Below, piece after piece: positions 60,618 through 64,000 of a stretch of DNA of 64,000 bases. The stretch lies in assembly GCF_023101765.2 (NCBI RefSeq), contig NC_064237.1, positions 7,969,649-8,033,648 on the forward strand, in the 5' to 3' direction. The notes beneath the pieces were generated by a model, which saw only the letters and a list, made by a program, of their open reading frames with translations, had not been told where the DNA came from and did no database searches. This stretch comes from Spodoptera frugiperda. Lineage: Eukaryota; Arthropoda; Insecta; Lepidoptera; Noctuidae. Positions within the stretch are counted from its first letter, which is position 1. Each line of letters opens with the position of its first letter. Position numbers and translations under genes: made by a program.

Positions 60618-60755
60618 AGGCCTCCAGCCCGGTGGAGTGACGATATCCGCAAGGTGGCTGGTAGTGGTTGGATGCGTTGAGCTGAAGATTGAGCTCAGTG
60701 GCGTGCCATTGGAGAGGCCTATGTCCAGCCGTGGGCGAGAACAGTAGGGCTACTC
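60618..60755 (+). repeat. RTE-type LINE 3' coding fragment
   Basis: One frame reads RPPARWSDDIRKVAGSGWMR, a stop, AED, a stop, then AQWRAIGEAYVQPWARTVG. This is the conserved C-terminus of RTE-group LINE polyproteins (ARWxDDI, GxxW, WRxxGEAYVQ), with at least two stops. A short ATGATGATG run at 60982-60991 may be its tail. Confidence 0.65.
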
Positions 60756-60991
60756 CGGTTCTCGAATGCGAAGTTTCGTCCGTAGGTTTTATTGATTTAC
60801 TAATAGAATTACTTAAAATAACGTTTTATTTTTAATTTCATATCAAAACCTATTTATTTATCTTCATTTCATTCGTTCATTTTTGTTCACGAAAGTTCGC
60901 AATAAATAAAATTGTAGTATGCAATCTGCGAAGTTTTTTCGTTCGTTCGTTGAATTAGAGTAGGCCCCCAGGAACAGACGATGATGATGTC

Positions 60992-61951
60992 CAATAATAC
61001 CCTCATTAAAGTACTTGTGGAGATCAGCTTAGAAACAATAATTAGGTATTTAATTACTTTAGTATTCACGTGGAAAGTGTTGTGTTGATATTTTATTCAA
61101 GACAGGATTGTTTTAACGCCTAGTTTATCCACCTCAGCTCGTTTAACAATTAGTGTGTCAATACATGCACTTGGTTAACGCAAATGGATAATTACTGGCC
61201 ACTTAACTACCCATTAGACGCAGCGGATACTTATCTTACACGTTCCTTTTAATAAAAGTGCATTTTTATAAAGTTCTTTATAAGTAGGTATTTAAGATTT
61301 GAAATATGATAGAAAAAAATAGCAGAAATTAAGTCTAGATGAGAAAGCAAAAAAAACATAACGATAAAACACCAGAATATGTATTTGTATATAGAGCTGT
61401 ATGTATAAGTAGTGACATAGCAACAATTTTATAGAATTTAGAGTCTTAAGCAGTTCCTAACTTAACTAGGTATTTAGGAAGGATACGAGTATGATAGGCG
61501 TCATATGCATGTGAAATTGTATGTTAGTAAACTGACCCACGACACAGGAGAAAATCCCAATGCGGGGCAATGTATTTTTTAAAGAAAGAAAGATTTTAGT
61601 AGAGGCTCTTGTGCTAAACATTATCAAAGGATTAATTAAACCATCTCATACGAATCTCTAACCAAGTTAACCGCGTTTCAAAGCAGTTATACACTAGTTA
61701 TAATCTGTTAACATCGGATCAGAGCGTGTCCTGCTCCCAGACCCGTCACGAACGAATGCCCAACAATGCGATGACAAACGGACCGATCGTAAGTTATTAT
61801 CAACAATTTATACCTCATTTGATGTCTGTACCAGTGTGGCCATTGTCCGTATTTATAAAGAGGTACATAATTGTAATTACTTATGACTTTTTGTCTCTTG
61901 ATGTGTGGGGCTAGTCTGAAATGCAATTTTAACTGATAATTTAATGGGTGC
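60992..61951. other. AT-rich stretch with one SINE D scrap
   Basis: 61535-61575 is the first part of family D in minus orientation (CCACGACACAGGAGAAAATC). No gene signal. Confidence 0.4.
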
Positions 61952-62065
61952 TGCCTCGTTGGTCGAATGGTCGCAAGTGCGACTGCCGGACAAGAGGTCT
62001 CAAATTACGTGCCGTAATGTGCATCTCTGCCTACCCCTTGGGATAAAAGGCGTGACGTTACTACT
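61952..62065 (+). repeat. SINE-like family A, internally deleted
   Basis: The head CTGCCTCGTTGGTCGAATGG, then GACTGCCGGACAAGAGGTCT, jumps directly to ATTACGTGCCGTAATGTGCA and GGATAAAAGGCGTGACGTTA. The middle, with the B box, is lost. Confidence 0.85.
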
Positions 62066-62709
62066 ATGTTGGGTAAAATTAAGGACTTTATCCTAGTAAA
62101 TAGGATAATGTAATAAGGTTTTTAATTGTTCTAAGGAAAGGAAAGCGTTATTATCACTCGCACATTACCCAAAGTAAACAATAAAATCAGGGGATAGGTT
62201 TCTTATTAGGGATCCTTTCAAGAAAAGGTTTACTTAGTAATATATTGTTTTCCAGCACATAGGTACTAAGTAGGTAGCAGGTGACATTAACAAAAATGCA
62301 TTATCACACGTAATGACATAATTCTTTTAATCTCCTTGACATTCCTTGAGAATGGTAGCAATTATATCTTTTGTTTTGCTTCGACCCGTTAGAAATGTAT
62401 GACGCACGTTTCCTGCAATTTTTTTTTAATGTCTACAAATAATTCCGAAGTTTTAAGGCGTTCAGGAAGTTCCGCGTCGTACCACATTGTGTATTGTTAT
62501 TTGATACCTATTGTTTAGTTTTAAATTGTGAGTTATTTTAGTTGTCAGTTTGCAAATGTGGGTCTGGGTAAATTGTCAAAATAATGCCTTTTAATCCACA
62601 TATTACAAATTATTCAACTATGTTCTTAAAGTTCTATTGTCGTCATTTTTTGTATCATATAGAGAAAACGGTGTCGTATTACCGAACAATATAAAAATGT
62701 GATTTATTT

Positions 62710-63022
62710 ATGGAATAAGCTGGTAAACGTTCTGACGGATCACCTGATGGTAAGCAATCGCCGTCGCCCTTGACACCAGAAATATCAGAAGCGTTACAAG
62801 TGCGTGGCCGGCCTTTTGGGGGTTAAGAATTTAAGGCTTGTTGGGCAACCGGGGATTGGGAAGATTGGCAAGGTGGTAATGGGGCCTCCGGTAACGTCAT
62901 TCATACAACGAAACATAATGCAAGCGTTGTTTCACGTTTTTCGGTTCGGTTTTCTGTGAGACCGTGGTATCACTCCGACCGATCGTGTCGATCAATTCGC
63001 GCCGAAGCATGGCTCTCCCAAA
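62710..63022 (-). repeat. SINE-like family C, near full-length
   Basis: ATGGAATAAGCTGGTAAACG, TGATGGTAAGCAATCGCCGT, to CGAAGCATGGCTCTCCCA; minus orientation. It contains a short duplication around 62935-62952 (TTTTTCGGTTCGGTTTTC). Confidence 0.87.
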
Positions 63023-63794
63023 AATTAGCACACCAGAGATCGATTTGAATGCCATTTGTTATTGTATTATGCACCAATTCATTCAACATTACACTGCTTT
63101 TGTTACCAGATTAAACATAATTATCACAAAAAAAAAACTAATCTCTATACAGGTTCACCGGTTTCCACCTGTTCTAAATTCTATAGTAAAAGGTCATTAA
63201 ACCCTTTGGGCAGGGTTTTGCTAATCGGGCGGCGATCAGAACATTATGTTCTGTGACCTGACATTGCATTCAACCACAGGTCAATGCATTTTTCTAACAA
63301 TATCTCGACCGATGGTAACCCTACGACATTGAAAGAAAACGGTTTCTGTTCCATTGCCAAATCACGGATAACTTAACAATGGCCAAAACTTATGTTGTCC
63401 CAAGAAAAACAGTGCGTACACAGTCAAATAACTGAAAAGTCACAAGAATCAAAACGAATTGGGCAAATTTAAACTCTGTTGCTAACATGATTAAGTATGT
63501 TTTGCCTTGATTTTAGGTAGTGTTGAGAATAATATTATAGTGTTTTGTTTTTCTTATAGTTGGTTATTGTGAGCAACTGTAGCGATTAATCGTCAGTTAC
63601 TTAATGGCTATTGGTGACTTATTTGTCACTAGTATGCTGTAATGAGGTTGGGTTCAAACTTACGGGTGTTATCAGTATAAGTAGGATAATAAGTTACGGG
63701 TATCAAACATTAATATGCTTCTCACAGAAAGTAGAATTCTTCAGATGTTAGTGGTAAATTAGGAAAGAAGGAAGAAGAAAGTAACTAGCTACCG

Positions 63795-63900
63795 CACTCA
63801 GAGACATTTAATGATTACTTAAACTATTCCTTAGTAACGATTTCGCACCGAAAAGAATTGCTAAGGATTGGGTTAAGTTACCATTAAATTACTCTGAGTA
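63795..63900. repeat. MITE family F copy
   Basis: CACTCAGAGACATTTAATG at 63795-63813 against CATTAAATTACTCTGAGTA at 63882-63900; the internal sequence also matches 29671-29776. Confidence 0.83.
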
Positions 63901-64000
63901 TAGTAACTTTTCGTTTATTTATAAACAAAAAACATAAATCATAACGACCTTGCATAAAAACTTTCAATAAAATTAAATACTTTTACTAACCTAATCTTAA

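Noticed and set aside
1..64000. CRISPR array, rRNA genes or bacterial-type operons
   Set aside because: Repeats here are dispersed eukaryotic elements without regular spacers; introns and SINEs show an animal nuclear genome; no rRNA-like sequence seen.

Overview
This is about 64 kb of AT-rich insect nuclear DNA. Short phase-consistent exons, GT-AG introns, insect-type ionotropic receptors and a dense load of tRNA-headed SINEs, MITEs, Helitron-like ends, a mariner and LINE fragments point to a moth. The repeat types fit a noctuid such as Spodoptera or Helicoverpa. The organism is inferred; no database was searched.

Genes sit almost entirely in the first 20 kb, all on the minus strand. From left to right: (1) the 5' part of an INPP5E-type inositol polyphosphate 5-phosphatase (four exons, running off the left edge); (2) a complete four-exon gene for a small secreted, probably GPI-anchored Ly6/three-finger protein (156 aa); (3) two complete tandem ionotropic receptor genes of the IR75 type, here called A (5980-9394, 640 aa) and B (9676-17552, 629 aa). 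A and B each have 11 coding exons with the same intron phases and near-identical exon lengths, and only 281 bp separate B's stop from A's start. They are a local duplication of olfactory-type receptors. Intron 4 of B has swollen to about 3 kb by insertion of a dead mariner and a second element with 20-bp inverted ends.

At 19.1-20.2 kb a short ORF of unknown function is split by a 761-bp Harbinger-type element. The element has very GC-rich inverted ends and a TAA target duplication, and keeps the beginnings of both Harbinger genes.

From 20 kb to the end the window is a repeat-rich gene desert: four SINE-like families (called A, B, C, D here), hairpin MITEs (families E, F, G), three intact-looking small Helitron-like elements (one nested inside a SINE), a 2.1-kb element with inverted ends and subterminal repeats, and a 5'-truncated LINE whose reading frame has one in-frame stop. 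The one strong gene signal here is a TATA-containing, CpG-rich promoter followed by a short coding first exon and a splice donor on the plus strand (46.79-47.05 kb), probably the start of a gene whose later exons lie beyond the window.

I see no new multi-gene system. The most interesting items are the tandem IR75 pair with a diverged ligand pocket in copy A, the Harbinger insertion into an ORF, the two unassigned inverted-repeat elements and the isolated promoter.
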